Assembly (NCBI GenBank): GCA_000687675.1
Contig: JHWS01000001.1
Span: 1-64,000, forward strand
Direction: 5' to 3'
DNA length: 64,000 nucleotides
DNA from: Lachnospiraceae bacterium NC2008
Lineage (GTDB): Bacteria > Bacillota > Clostridia > Lachnospirales > Lachnospiraceae
Shown here: one piece after another, positions 51,166-61,026 of the stretch
Layout: every line of letters begins with the position of its first letter
How positions within the stretch are numbered: position 1 is the stretch's first letter
Program-made: the position numbers and the translations under genes
The notes under the pieces: model-generated
What the model saw: the letters and a program-made list of their open reading frames with translations, nothing else
The model's database searches: none
What the model was told of the DNA's origin: nothing

Positions 51166-51897
51166 CTATACCTCCGTATAATACTTTTGTGCTCTTTCAT
51201 TTAGTGAAATAACCTTTTCTATTTCCCCAATCCTGCTAAGCAGTTTTTCTTTTTTCCCATCTGATACATCGGATAGTCTGTCTTCTATATCAGCTTTTAT
51301 CTTCTGATAGGATTCGTTCTCCTTATCAAGATATTCCTTTAAGACCTGGCTCTTTTTTATAAGCAAATGCCTGCCATAGGTATCATAAAGTTCATCATCA
51401 TAATCTGGCTCTAATGCCTCTCCGGTATACCTAACTCTAAACATTGGATAGAATTTTCCATCATCAAGAACCATATCTTCATCTTCTATAAGAAATCCAT
51501 GAGTTCTTATATACTCTCTTACCTTAGGTATCTCAGATTGTGGCTGTAAGATAAGACGTCCAATATTCTTAGCCTTATCTATTGAATCCTCTAGAATCTT
51601 TATTACAAGCGGTCCGCCCATACCTGCAATGATTACGCAATCCGCTTCATCAGCCTCTATATTCTTTAGTCCGTCAGACTGTCTTGTTTCAATCTTAGAC
51701 TTAAGACCAGCTGATATTATATTAGCATTTGCCATGGATAAAGGGCCTTCCCCTATATCCATAGCAATAGCATGATTATATTTTCCTGAAGTAATCATGT
51801 TTATACATACATATCCATGATCACAACCTACGTCACATAAACTTTTTCCACTTCCGGCAAGTTTACATATCGCTTCTAATCTTGTAGATAAATCCAT
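51166..51897 (-). CDS. trmK: tRNA (adenine22-N1)-methyltransferase TrmK
   Basis: 243 residues. Methylates N1 of A22 in tRNA. The SAM-binding motif is CDVGCDHGYV, and IIAGMGGPLVIKIL follows; the C-terminal coiled-coil (about 165-235) is typical. It sits immediately after rpoD, as in Bacillus and Clostridia. Confidence 0.92.
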   Translation of the reverse strand: MDLSTRLEAICKLAGSGKSLCDVGCDHGYVCINMITSGKYNHAIAMDIGEGPLSMANANIISAGLKSKIETRQSDGLKNIEADEADCVIIAGMGGPLVIKILEDSIDKAKNIGRLILQPQSEIPKVREYIRTHGFLIEDEDMVLDDGKFYPMFRVRYTGEALEPDYDDELYDTYGRHLLIKKSQVLKEYLDKENESYQKIKADIEDRLSDVSDGKKEKLLSRIGEIEKVISLNERAQKYYTEV

Positions 51898-51906
51898 AAC
51901 CTTAAA

Positions 51907-53139
51907 TTAGTCGAGGTAATCCTTGATTCTCTTACTTCTTGATGGATGACGAAGCTTTCTAAGAGCCTTAGCTTCAATCTGTCTAATACGCTCACGAGTA
52001 ACTGAGAACTCTCTACCAACTTCTTCAAGTGTTCTCTGTCTACCATCGATAAGACCAAATCTAAGAGTAAGAACCTTTCTTTCACGGTCTGTAAGTGTAT
52101 CAAGAATCTCATCAAGCTGTTCTCTAAGCATAGTAAATGCAGCCTGTTCAGCTGGTACTGGAACATTGTCATCCTGAATGAAATCTCCAAGGTGGCTGTC
52201 TTCCTCTTCACCGATAGGTGTCTCAAGAGAAACTGGTTCCTGAGATATCTTAAGAATCTCTCGTACCTTTTCTTCTGGCATATCCATCTTCTCTGCGATT
52301 TCTGCTGGAGATGGCTCTCTACCAAGTTCCTGAAGAAGCTGTCTGTTAACACGAATAATCTTGTTAATTGTTTCAACCATATGAACTGGAATACGGATAG
52401 TTCTTGCCTGATCAGCTATTGCTCTTGTAATAGCCTGGCGAATCCACCATGTTGCATATGTAGAGAACTTATAACCTTTTCTATAATCGAATTTTTCAAC
52501 TGCCTTTATAAGACCAAGGTTACCTTCCTGAATAAGATCAAGGAAAAGCATACCTCTACCTACATATCTCTTAGCAATACTTACAACAAGACGAAGGTTA
52601 GCCTGTGAAAGTTCCTTAGCAGCTTCCTTACCATCATCAATAATAGCCTGGTTAGCTTTAATCTTCTTCTCTATAGACTCTTTCTTCTTAGCTGTAGTTG
52701 CCTTCTCAAGTTCTTCCTTAAGTGCGTTATTTTCTTCCTGCTTTTCATTGCCGGCTTCCATACGCTTAGCTATCTCGATTTCTTCATCAGCTTCAAGAAG
52801 AGGTACTACACCGATTTCCTTAAGGTACATACGTACAGGATCTTCGATACTTACACCGTCTCCAAGAGACTTCTCAATAGCTTCTACATCAAGATCTATT
52901 TCTTCACCATCATCAAGTTCCAGTTCGTCTTCAGGCACATCATCATCTCCGTTATCTATACGAAGGACGATTTTATTCTTATCAAGAGCTTCCCATACCT
53001 TGTCGAAATCTTCTTCTTCAAGATTAAGGTCTGCAAATGTATTAATTACTTCCTGATACTCTGCATAGCCATTCTTCTTTCCCTTTGTAACAACTGATTT
53101 TAACTTCTCGTCAAATTTAGCCTGTGCTTCCTGGTCCAT
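51907..53139 (-). CDS. rpoD: Primary sigma factor RpoD (SigA)
   Basis: 410 residues. Start set at 53139 because AAGGAG is seven bases before it; an ATG two codons earlier is too close. Region 1.2 [10 protein letters not shown], region 2 ([37 protein letters not shown], residues about 190-226), regions 3 and 4 with the HTH ending [17 protein letters not shown]. Acidic region 1.1 follows the start. Directs housekeeping transcription. Confidence 0.98.
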   Translation of the reverse strand: MDQEAQAKFDEKLKSVVTKGKKNGYAEYQEVINTFADLNLEEEDFDKVWEALDKNKIVLRIDNGDDDVPEDELELDDGEEIDLDVEAIEKSLGDGVSIEDPVRMYLKEIGVVPLLEADEEIEIAKRMEAGNEKQEENNALKEELEKATTAKKKESIEKKIKANQAIIDDGKEAAKELSQANLRLVVSIAKRYVGRGMLFLDLIQEGNLGLIKAVEKFDYRKGYKFSTYATWWIRQAITRAIADQARTIRIPVHMVETINKIIRVNRQLLQELGREPSPAEIAEKMDMPEEKVREILKISQEPVSLETPIGEEEDSHLGDFIQDDNVPVPAEQAAFTMLREQLDEILDTLTDRERKVLTLRFGLIDGRQRTLEEVGREFSVTRERIRQIEAKALRKLRHPSRSKRIKDYLD

Positions 53140-53183
53140 TTTCATGCTCCTTTAAATTTTCTTTTTTGATTCCTCTCTAAGGC

Positions 53184-54956
53184 TTAGCTCATAGGAATCG
53201 TAGTCTTCTCTAGTTCTTCTATAAGTTTCTTTGCCTCTATGACTTTGCTAAGTGCTGTAACATCTGTGCCTAAGCTGGCTGAACTATGTTCAAAGCTGGC
53301 CTTCTTAACTGCAAGTACTACGTCATGGAAAGCAACCTCTTTTTCTTTGGCTGTTTCAATAGCTTCAAGCTTGGTATTAAAAACCTCTGCTGCGATACTT
53401 TGCTCGCTGGCATCCTCAAACAGATTAAGGATTGCTGCAGGATTAATGTTATCATTCTCAATATCTTCGAAAAGTCTTGTAGCAACCTTCTCGTATAATG
53501 GATCAGTAAAATCCGATGGAGAGATATACTTCTTAACCCTTGCATACAGCTTTGGCTCTTCAACTAACCATGTTAGAAGTAACCTTTGAGACTTCTTGAC
53601 AGAATCCTCTTTTATATTTTTATTTTGTATGCCTGACTTTACAGGTTCCCGCTTAGCCGCTATTCCCGTTTCTTTAGCCAGATTTACAACAAGTTTTCTG
53701 AGACTTGACTGATTAATATCATAGGTTCTAGCTGCAGCTTCAAGGTAGTTATCTCTTTCAAGTTCTTCCTCAAACTGGCAAAGCTTCTTTGCAATCTCAT
53801 TGTAAAATCTTGTTTTCTCATCCGGATTATCCAGGTTATAACCTTCTTTTAGGATGCGAATCTCAAACAGAAAACTGTTTTCAGCATTATCTATGCGCCT
53901 TTGAAATTCTTCTTTTCCCAGATTCTTAATAAATTCATCAGGATCCTTGTAGGGTTTCATGTTGATTATCCTACCGGATAAACCTGCATCTCTAAGAATT
54001 CCAATAGCTCTTAAGGCTGCATTAACTCCGGCTCCATCACTGTCATAGGCCAGATATACATCCTTAACATATCGTTTTAATAGGAGGGACTGTTCAACTG
54101 TAAATGCTGTTCCAAGTGACGCAACAGCCTCAGTAAAGCCTGCCTGATGCATGGCTATAACATCCATATATCCCTCGCAGAGTATTACATAATCTTTTCT
54201 AGAAGTTCTTGCAAAGTTCATTCCATACAGATTACGTCTCTTATCAAATATCTCAGTCTCTGGTGAGTTAAGATATTTTGGCTTGGCATCACCAAATACT
54301 CGGCCGCCAAAACCTATAACTCTATGGTTTATGTCCTGTATTGGGAACATAACCCTGTTAATAAATTTATCAACAAGTCCGTCTCTTTCGCTAAAATTAG
54401 CAAGTCCAGACTCTTTTATTATTTCGTCGCTGTATCCCTTACTCTTAAGATACTTTGATAAGTCATTGCTATAAGGAAGGGAATATCCCAGTCCAAAATT
54501 CTTCATAGTCTCTTCAGAAAGTTGTCTCTCTGTAAAGTACTTAATGCCGATTTCTCCTGGTTTATTTCTAAGCTGATAATAAAAATATTTTGCTGCCTCT
54601 TTATTAATCTCAAGAAGCTTAGTCTTCTTATCAGCCTTCTTTCGCATTTCCTCAGTGTATTCCACCTCTGGAAGACTTACTCCAGCCCTGTCTGCTAAGA
54701 ATCTTATAGCTTCAGGATATGTATAGTTCTCGTAATCACATATAAATGTAAATACGTTGCCACCCTTATGACATCCAAAGCAGTAATACATCTGCTTATA
54801 TGGTGATACAGAAAATGAAGGTGATTTCTCATTATGAAAAGGGCATAGTCCAAAATAATTGCCGCCCTGTTTCTTAAGATTAACGTATCCTGAAATAACG
54901 TCTACAATATCATTCTTTTGTCTTATCTCTTCAACAATCTCTTCAGGATAATACAT
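53184..54956 (-). CDS. dnaG: DNA primase
   Basis: 590 residues, full length. Zinc-binding CHC2 domain (CPFHNEKSPSFSVSP...CFGCHKGG) at the N-terminus, Toprim core (VILCEGYMDVIAMHQAG; YLAYDSDGAG), and a C-terminal helicase-binding part. Makes RNA primers at replication forks. Upstream of rpoD in the classic macromolecular synthesis order. Confidence 0.98.
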   Translation of the reverse strand: MYYPEEIVEEIRQKNDIVDVISGYVNLKKQGGNYFGLCPFHNEKSPSFSVSPYKQMYYCFGCHKGGNVFTFICDYENYTYPEAIRFLADRAGVSLPEVEYTEEMRKKADKKTKLLEINKEAAKYFYYQLRNKPGEIGIKYFTERQLSEETMKNFGLGYSLPYSNDLSKYLKSKGYSDEIIKESGLANFSERDGLVDKFINRVMFPIQDINHRVIGFGGRVFGDAKPKYLNSPETEIFDKRRNLYGMNFARTSRKDYVILCEGYMDVIAMHQAGFTEAVASLGTAFTVEQSLLLKRYVKDVYLAYDSDGAGVNAALRAIGILRDAGLSGRIINMKPYKDPDEFIKNLGKEEFQRRIDNAENSFLFEIRILKEGYNLDNPDEKTRFYNEIAKKLCQFEEELERDNYLEAAARTYDINQSSLRKLVVNLAKETGIAAKREPVKSGIQNKNIKEDSVKKSQRLLLTWLVEEPKLYARVKKYISPSDFTDPLYEKVATRLFEDIENDNINPAAILNLFEDASEQSIAAEVFNTKLEAIETAKEKEVAFHDVVLAVKKASFEHSSASLGTDVTALSKVIEAKKLIEELEKTTIPMS

Positions 54957-54988
54957 ATTACACCTACAGTAACCTACTTTGCATCTTC

Positions 54989-56011
54989 TTATATCTTATG
55001 CCATGACTTAGGGATATACATATCTTCGTACTGTCTTATAGCAAAATGATCAGTCATAGAGCCAACATAGTCACATACTACTCTCTCTAATGTTTCACCG
55101 TTCTCATATAAATTAATATATTCCTGGGGAAGCTGATCAATATATTTCATATAATGTCTAAACAAAGTTTCTACCAAAGCTTCAGCCTTAGCCTCTTCTG
55201 CCTTGGCACTTGGATTGGTATAAACAGCTTCAAACATAAAGGCTCTCATAGCATGAAATGCTTTATCAACCTCTGCTGTCATGGTAACATCATTCTTTCC
55301 GATACTGTTATTAACTATATCATGGATAAAGTTATCAAGACGTTTTGCTGTAGTATATCCAATAACCTCTGCTATATCTTTAGGGACATCTGACTCCTTT
55401 ATTATGCCTCCTCTTATAGCATCATCCATATCATGATGTATATATGCTATCTTGTCAGAAAGTCTTACAACTTTTCCTTCAAGAGTGGACGGCATAGAGT
55501 CTGTCTGATGATTTAAGATACCATCTTTAACTTCGAATGTAAGGTTAAGTCCCTTACCATCCTTCTCAAGAACTTCTACTGTCTTAACGCTTTGAACATT
55601 GTGCTCAAATGATTCATTTGGATTAACACTCTTGATAGCTCTGTCTAAAGCCCTCTCACCTGCATGGCCAAATGGTGTATGACCTAAATCATGTCCAAGC
55701 GCAATAGCCTCTACAAGCTCTTCGTTAAGCTTAAGGGCCTTGGCAATAGTTCTTGCAGTTTGTGATACTTCAAGTGTATGAGTAAGTCTTGTTCTATAGT
55801 GGTCTCCCTCTGGTGTAAGGAATACCTGAGTCTTATCCTTAAGTCTTCTAAATGACTTACTATGAATAATACGGTCTCTGTCTCTTTGGAAAACAGGACG
55901 TATGTCACACTGTGGTTCTTCCTTACTTCTTCCCTTAGTATTAACACTAAGAGTTGCATAAGGACTAAGATTCTCTTTTTCTATCTGTTCAAGCTGTTCT
56001 CTAATTAACAC
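54989..56011 (-). CDS. dgt: Deoxyguanosinetriphosphate triphosphohydrolase-like protein
   Basis: 340 residues with a GTG start after AAGGAG. HD phosphohydrolase motifs: RTRLTHTLEVSQTARTIA, then GHDLGHTPFGHAGE and the IAYIHHDMDDA region. Hydrolyses dNTPs to deoxynucleosides. Placed between purL and dnaG, as in many Clostridia. Confidence 0.94.
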   Translation of the reverse strand: MLIREQLEQIEKENLSPYATLSVNTKGRSKEEPQCDIRPVFQRDRDRIIHSKSFRRLKDKTQVFLTPEGDHYRTRLTHTLEVSQTARTIAKALKLNEELVEAIALGHDLGHTPFGHAGERALDRAIKSVNPNESFEHNVQSVKTVEVLEKDGKGLNLTFEVKDGILNHQTDSMPSTLEGKVVRLSDKIAYIHHDMDDAIRGGIIKESDVPKDIAEVIGYTTAKRLDNFIHDIVNNSIGKNDVTMTAEVDKAFHAMRAFMFEAVYTNPSAKAEEAKAEALVETLFRHYMKYIDQLPQEYINLYENGETLERVVCDYVGSMTDHFAIRQYEDMYIPKSWHKI

Positions 56012-56027
56012 TTATAGCTCCTTATTA

Positions 56028-59000
56028 TTAGCTGAAGTACTTAACACCTGATTCAAATATCTTAAGATCCTGCTGACCGTAGATGTTCATAGCTACGCCG
56101 TCATCACGTCTTTCAACGTGTGCCATCTTACCAAGACATCTACCATCTGGAGAAGTAATACCTTCGATAGCACAGTAAGAACCGTTGATATTCCACTCTT
56201 CATCCATTGAAACGCTGCCGTTAAAGTCAGCATACATAGTAGCAACCTGACCGTTAGCGATTAACTTATCAATCCACTCCTTAGGAGCAACGAATCTACC
56301 TTCACCATGTGAAGCAGGTGTTACATATGTGCTACCAAGCTGCGCTCCAGCAAGCCATGGTGACTTGTTAGAAACAACCTTTGTATAAACCATCTTAGAG
56401 ATATGTCTGTTAATTGTATTGAATGTAAGTGTAGGAGAATTGCTATCCTGACCTACTACTTTACCGTGTGGTACAAGGCCAAGTTTGATAAGGGCCTGGA
56501 AACCATTACAGATACCAAGTGCAAGACCATCTCTTTCTTCAAGAAGCTTTGTAACTGCCTCTTTAATCTTTGCATTCTGGAATGCTGTTGCAAAGAACTT
56601 AGCTGATCCGTCTGGTTCATCACCTGCTGAGAAACCACCTGGGAACATAATAATCTGTGCCTGACCGATAGCCTGTTCAAATTCAGCAACTGATTCTCTA
56701 ATATCTTCAGCGCTTAAGTTTCTAAATACCTTAGTTATTACATTAGCACCTGCTCTTTCAAATGCTCTTGTTGAATCATACTCACAGTTAGTACCTGGGA
56801 ATACTGGAATAAATACTGTAGGCTTAGCAACCTTGTTCTTACATACATAAATATCTTTTGTATCATAAAGGTTAACTTTAACTTCGCTCTTATCTTCTGT
56901 TGCTGTGTATGGGAATACCTTACTAAGTGGTGCCTTCCAAGCTTCGAGAAGTTCATTGTGAGCAAGTTTTACATCGCCATATACGAAATCACCATCTGTA
57001 ACAGTACCAACAACATCGTACTGAGCTTCGTAGTTACCAAGCTGCGCTATATATTCTTCTGGTACTTCAGCTAAGATATTACCAAGCTGGTTACCAAATA
57101 CTTCATCTCTATCAAGACCTTCGTTAAGTTCTGCTCCATATCCGTTACCAAATCCCATCTTAGCAACTGCAGGAACGATACCCTTAGAATCAAGAGCATA
57201 TGCACTGACAATCTTACCTTCGCCTATAAGCTTATGAACTGTGTCATACATATCCATAACTTCTGTATATACAGGAACAAGGTATTCATCCTTAACTGTC
57301 TTAAACATAACAAGCTTGTTGCCTGGCTTCTTAAACTCTGGAGTAATAACCTTATCAATCTCAGTTACATCTACTGCAAATGATACAAGTGTAGGTGGTA
57401 CATCGATATTGTTGAATGTACCTGACATAGAATCCTTACCACCAATTGATGCAAGGCCAAATCCTATCTGTGCATCATAAGCACCAAGAAGAGCTGTGAA
57501 TGGCTGGCTCCATCTTGTAGGATCTTCTGTCATACGCTTGAAATATTCCTGGAATGTAAAGTGAATATTCTTATAGTCACCACCAGAAGCAACAATCTTT
57601 GACATAGACTCAATAACTGCATATATAGCACCGTGGTATGGGCTCCATGAAGAAAGATATGGATCAAATCCAAAGCTCATCATAGTTGCAGCTTTAGTCT
57701 TCTTAACACCAAGCATAGGAATCTTGGCAATCATAGTCTGTGTTTCTGTAAGCTGATATTTACCACCATATGGCATAAATACACTTTCAGCACCGATTGA
57801 AGCGTCAAATCTTTCAACAAGTCCCTTCTGTGAGCACTCATTAAGATCTGAAACTGTATCGATAAATGCCTGCTTAAGGTCACCGTTTTCAAGGTCATCT
57901 TCAACCTTCTTAATAGCTATCTTTTCAAAGAAGTTATCCTTCTCATCCGGTATCTGAACCTTAATCTGTGTTTCCTGATGAGCACCGTTAGTATCAAGGA
58001 AGGCTCTAGAAAGGTTAACTACTTCTTTACCTCTCCATGTAAGAACAAGTCTTGGCTCCTTAGTTACCTTAGCGACTTCAACTGCCTCAAGGTTTTCCAT
58101 AGCAGCATACTTAAGGAACTCTTCTCTATCCTTAGGATCAATAACTACTGCCATACGTTCCTGTGACTCTGAAATAGCAAGTTCTGTACCATCAAGACCT
58201 GCATACTTCTTAGGAACAATATCAAGATTTACAATAAGACCATCAGCAAGCTCACCGATAGCAACAGATACACCGCCGGCACCGAAGTCGTTACACTTCT
58301 TAATAAGCTTACTTACTTCTTCTCTTCTGAATAAACGCTGAATCTTACGTTCTGTAGGAGCATTACCCTTCTGAACTTCTGCGCCGCATACTTCGATAGA
58401 CTTCTCTGTATGTACCTTAGATGAACCAGTTGCACCACCGCAGCCATCACGTCCTGTACGTCCACCAAGGAGGATAATAATATCTCCTGGATCTGAAGTC
58501 TCTCTAATAACATTCTTTCTAGGAGCAGCTGCTATAACAGCACCAATCTCCATTCTCTTTGCAACATAGTTTGGATGATATAACTCTTTAACAAGACCTG
58601 TTGCAAGACCAATCTGGTTACCATATGAAGAATAACCAGCTGCTGCTTCACGAACAATCTTCTTTTGTGAAAGCTTACCTTTAAGTGTATCAGCTACTGG
58701 AATAGTAGGGTCCGCTGCACCTGTTACACGCATAGCCTGATATACATAACTTCTACCTGAAAGTGGGTCTCTTATAGCTCCACCAAGACAAGTTGCAGCA
58801 CCACCGAAAGGCTCTATTTCTGTTGGATGGTTATGTGTTTCATTCTTAAACATAACAAGCCACTCTTCTGTATATGGACTTGTTCCATCCTGAGGATCAA
58901 TTTCAATTGGAACAACGATTGAGCAGGCATTAATCTCATCTGACTTTTCTACATCCTTAAGGATTCCGTCAGCCTTAAGCTTCTTCATGGCAATAAGAGC

Positions 59001-59834
59001 AAGGTCCATAAGGCATACGAACTTGTCATCTCTTCCTGCATATAACTCGCTTCTTGTATCAAGATATGACTGATATGTTGTCTCAAGTGGTGTCTTAAAG
59101 AAACCATCTTCGAATTCAATATCTTTAAGCTCTGTAGAGAATGTTGTATGACGGCAATGATCAGACCAGTATGTATCAAGAACTCTGATTTCTGTCATTG
59201 ATGGGTCACGCTTCTCTTCATTAGTGAAATAATTCTTAATATGAAGGAAATCGTTGAATGTCATAGCAAGGTTAAGAGACTCATATAAGCTCTTAAGTGC
59301 TGCTTCATCCATAGATATAAAGCCATCAAATATAGCCACGTCCTTAGGCTCATCATAGTTAGTAACAAGAGTCTCTGGCTTAACCATATCTGTTTCTCTT
59401 GAATCTACAGGGTTGATACAGTGTGCCTTGATTCTTGAGAATTCGTCATCAGATACATTACCGATAACCATATATGTTGTTGCAGTCTTTATAATAGGCT
59501 GCTCATCTTCTTTGAGGAACTGAATACACTGAACTGCTGAATCAGCTCTCTGATCGTACTGACCAGGTAAATATTCTACTGAGAATACCTTACCATTAGC
59601 AGGTACATCGATATTTTCCAAAGTAAGTGTATCAACAGGTGGTTCAGAAAATACGCTGTGACAAGCTTTCTCGAAAATCTCATCACTAATATTCTCTACA
59701 TCATATCTGATGAATAAGCGAATATCCTCAACACTTGTTATACCAAGGTAGCTCTTTATCTCATGCTTAAGTTCCCTTGCCTTAACTGCATACTCTGGTT
59801 TCTTTTCAACGTAAATACGTTTTACATCACTCAT
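56028..59834 (-). CDS. purL: Phosphoribosylformylglycinamidine synthase, single-chain
   Basis: 1268 residues from ATG 59834; an ATG four codons earlier (59846) abuts the GGAGGA and is an alternative start. Converts FGAR to FGAM. The PurS-like/N-terminal domain, a catalytic PurL region (DTYWSDHCRHTTFS, GNAPTERKI, DFGAGGVSVAIGE) and a C-terminal class I glutaminase with LGICNGFQALIKLG (Cys nucleophile). Strong promoter with a palindrome upstream. Confidence 0.95.
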   Translation of the reverse strand: MSDVKRIYVEKKPEYAVKARELKHEIKSYLGITSVEDIRLFIRYDVENISDEIFEKACHSVFSEPPVDTLTLENIDVPANGKVFSVEYLPGQYDQRADSAVQCIQFLKEDEQPIIKTATTYMVIGNVSDDEFSRIKAHCINPVDSRETDMVKPETLVTNYDEPKDVAIFDGFISMDEAALKSLYESLNLAMTFNDFLHIKNYFTNEEKRDPSMTEIRVLDTYWSDHCRHTTFSTELKDIEFEDGFFKTPLETTYQSYLDTRSELYAGRDDKFVCLMDLALIAMKKLKADGILKDVEKSDEINACSIVVPIEIDPQDGTSPYTEEWLVMFKNETHNHPTEIEPFGGAATCLGGAIRDPLSGRSYVYQAMRVTGAADPTIPVADTLKGKLSQKKIVREAAAGYSSYGNQIGLATGLVKELYHPNYVAKRMEIGAVIAAAPRKNVIRETSDPGDIIILLGGRTGRDGCGGATGSSKVHTEKSIEVCGAEVQKGNAPTERKIQRLFRREEVSKLIKKCNDFGAGGVSVAIGELADGLIVNLDIVPKKYAGLDGTELAISESQERMAVVIDPKDREEFLKYAAMENLEAVEVAKVTKEPRLVLTWRGKEVVNLSRAFLDTNGAHQETQIKVQIPDEKDNFFEKIAIKKVEDDLENGDLKQAFIDTVSDLNECSQKGLVERFDASIGAESVFMPYGGKYQLTETQTMIAKIPMLGVKKTKAATMMSFGFDPYLSSWSPYHGAIYAVIESMSKIVASGGDYKNIHFTFQEYFKRMTEDPTRWSQPFTALLGAYDAQIGFGLASIGGKDSMSGTFNNIDVPPTLVSFAVDVTEIDKVITPEFKKPGNKLVMFKTVKDEYLVPVYTEVMDMYDTVHKLIGEGKIVSAYALDSKGIVPAVAKMGFGNGYGAELNEGLDRDEVFGNQLGNILAEVPEEYIAQLGNYEAQYDVVGTVTDGDFVYGDVKLAHNELLEAWKAPLSKVFPYTATEDKSEVKVNLYDTKDIYVCKNKVAKPTVFIPVFPGTNCEYDSTRAFERAGANVITKVFRNLSAEDIRESVAEFEQAIGQAQIIMFPGGFSAGDEPDGSAKFFATAFQNAKIKEAVTKLLEERDGLALGICNGFQALIKLGLVPHGKVVGQDSNSPTLTFNTINRHISKMVYTKVVSNKSPWLAGAQLGSTYVTPASHGEGRFVAPKEWIDKLIANGQVATMYADFNGSVSMDEEWNINGSYCAIEGITSPDGRCLGKMAHVERRDDGVAMNIYGQQDLKIFESGVKYFS

Positions 59835-59885
59835 TGTGTTTAACATTCCTCCAAAAAGTCATAGTCTTACAAATTTTAACATCTA

Positions 59886-59914
59886 ATTATACTGTGTTTT
59901 TCACAGTATTACAA
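59886..59914 (-). promoter_or_regulatory. purL promoter with operator-like palindrome
   Basis: Minus strand TTGTAA (59909-59914), 17-base spacer, TATAAT (59886-59891). The spacer is filled by a perfect palindrome ATACTGTG-N5-CACAGTAT (59889-59909) that overlaps both hexamers. It is a good candidate operator for a dimeric repressor. Confidence 0.8.
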
Positions 59915-59946
59915 GGACGCCTTCTTTATTTTATAGGTAACTCACT

Positions 59947-60531
59947 TTATTTAGCTGGAAGTATACCCTGAAGAAGGAATACAAATTCATCATCAATCAT
60001 CTTCTCACTAATATCTCCGGTTCTGTTAAGAAGCTTAAGACCTTCAAGAACATATACCATATTGCGAGCTGTCTTCTTAGGATCTTCTACATCGAATTCG
60101 CCTGTGCTGTTACCAGCCTTAAGGAGTTTTTCAAGGAAGGATGACGCCGCATATACTTCCTTATCCATAAGTGTTTTAGCCCCTGTAGTTTTTGTCATAA
60201 AACAATATTCATACATAGCTATGATAAGGGAATCCCTGTTGTTAAGGATATCCTTCTTCTGCTGTCTAAAGAACAAAGTCAAAATATCCGAGTTGGTAAT
60301 AGCTGTTTCAGCCCCAGTTTCCACATCAGTATCTGACTTTAATAACTCATTTTTAAGCACTTCTTCAAACAAAGACTCTGTACTGTCAAAGTAGATATAA
60401 AGTCCGCCTCTACTAATATCACAAGCTTCTACTACATCCTTCATGGTTACTGTTTTGAAACCTTTTGTAGCAAATACCTTTCTTGCTGTCTCAACTATGT
60501 ATTTCTTTTTTTGAACTGATTTATCACTCAT
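59947..60531 (-). CDS. TetR-family transcriptional regulator
   Basis: 194 residues. N-terminal HTH KYIVETARKVFATKGFKTVTMKDVVEACDISRGGLYIYF (residues about 10-48). The C-terminal ligand domain is unassigned. RBS is weak. It lies just upstream of the purL promoter on the same strand and so is a candidate to bind the palindrome there. Confidence 0.92.
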   Translation of the reverse strand: MSDKSVQKKKYIVETARKVFATKGFKTVTMKDVVEACDISRGGLYIYFDSTESLFEEVLKNELLKSDTDVETGAETAITNSDILTLFFRQQKKDILNNRDSLIIAMYEYCFMTKTTGAKTLMDKEVYAASSFLEKLLKAGNSTGEFDVEDPKKTARNMVYVLEGLKLLNRTGDISEKMIDDEFVFLLQGILPAK

Positions 60532-60545
60532 ATATATACCCCGAA

Positions 60546-60998
60546 TTACATTGGAACTGTCCAGAACTCAATAAGTTCTTTCATCTGTTTAACCAGGTAA
60601 TAGAACACGCCACTAGATACGCCTTCGCTCCAGAGTGTTCCCTTTGTCATACCCTTAAGAACATATTTTGAAAGGATATCTCCAAGAGCCTGCATGTCCA
60701 TAATCTGAGCTGATTTTATAAACTTAATCTCATCTTCTGGAGTTTTTAATTTCTTTCTTGATAATGTATATACATAGTTCTTATTAATGAACTTTGTAGT
60801 CTGTGCAACTTTAATAAAACTAAGAAGAGTTGAATCATATACAGGGAACTTCATAGTAGGTGTTTCCTGATTTTCGTAGTTTCTATACATCTTCTCACCC
60901 TGCTTTACCTCAAGATAGTTAAGATATTTGCAAAGCTTAACTACATCTTCTTTATAGTTATTAACAACTTCAGCAATTCCTGGTTTATCCTGTTCCAT
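60546..60998 (-). CDS. Hypothetical protein, possibly DUF6508-like
   Basis: 150 residues, cytoplasmic, helical. KMYRNYENQETPTMKFPVYDSTLLSF and ILSKYVLKGMTKGTLWSEGV are distinctive; I recall similar proteins under DUF6508 but am not certain. RBS AAGGAG. Encoded between the hybrid kinase and TetR, 14 bases before TetR. Role is unknown. Confidence 0.7.
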   Translation of the reverse strand: MEQDKPGIAEVVNNYKEDVVKLCKYLNYLEVKQGEKMYRNYENQETPTMKFPVYDSTLLSFIKVAQTTKFINKNYVYTLSRKKLKTPEDEIKFIKSAQIMDMQALGDILSKYVLKGMTKGTLWSEGVSSGVFYYLVKQMKELIEFWTVPM

Positions 60999-61026
60999 AG
61001 CTTATCTCCTTTCGTGGTAACTTGTT

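Noticed and set aside
51876-52376. 166-codon frame within rpoD
   Set aside because: A shifted frame of rpoD, whose protein is unambiguous.
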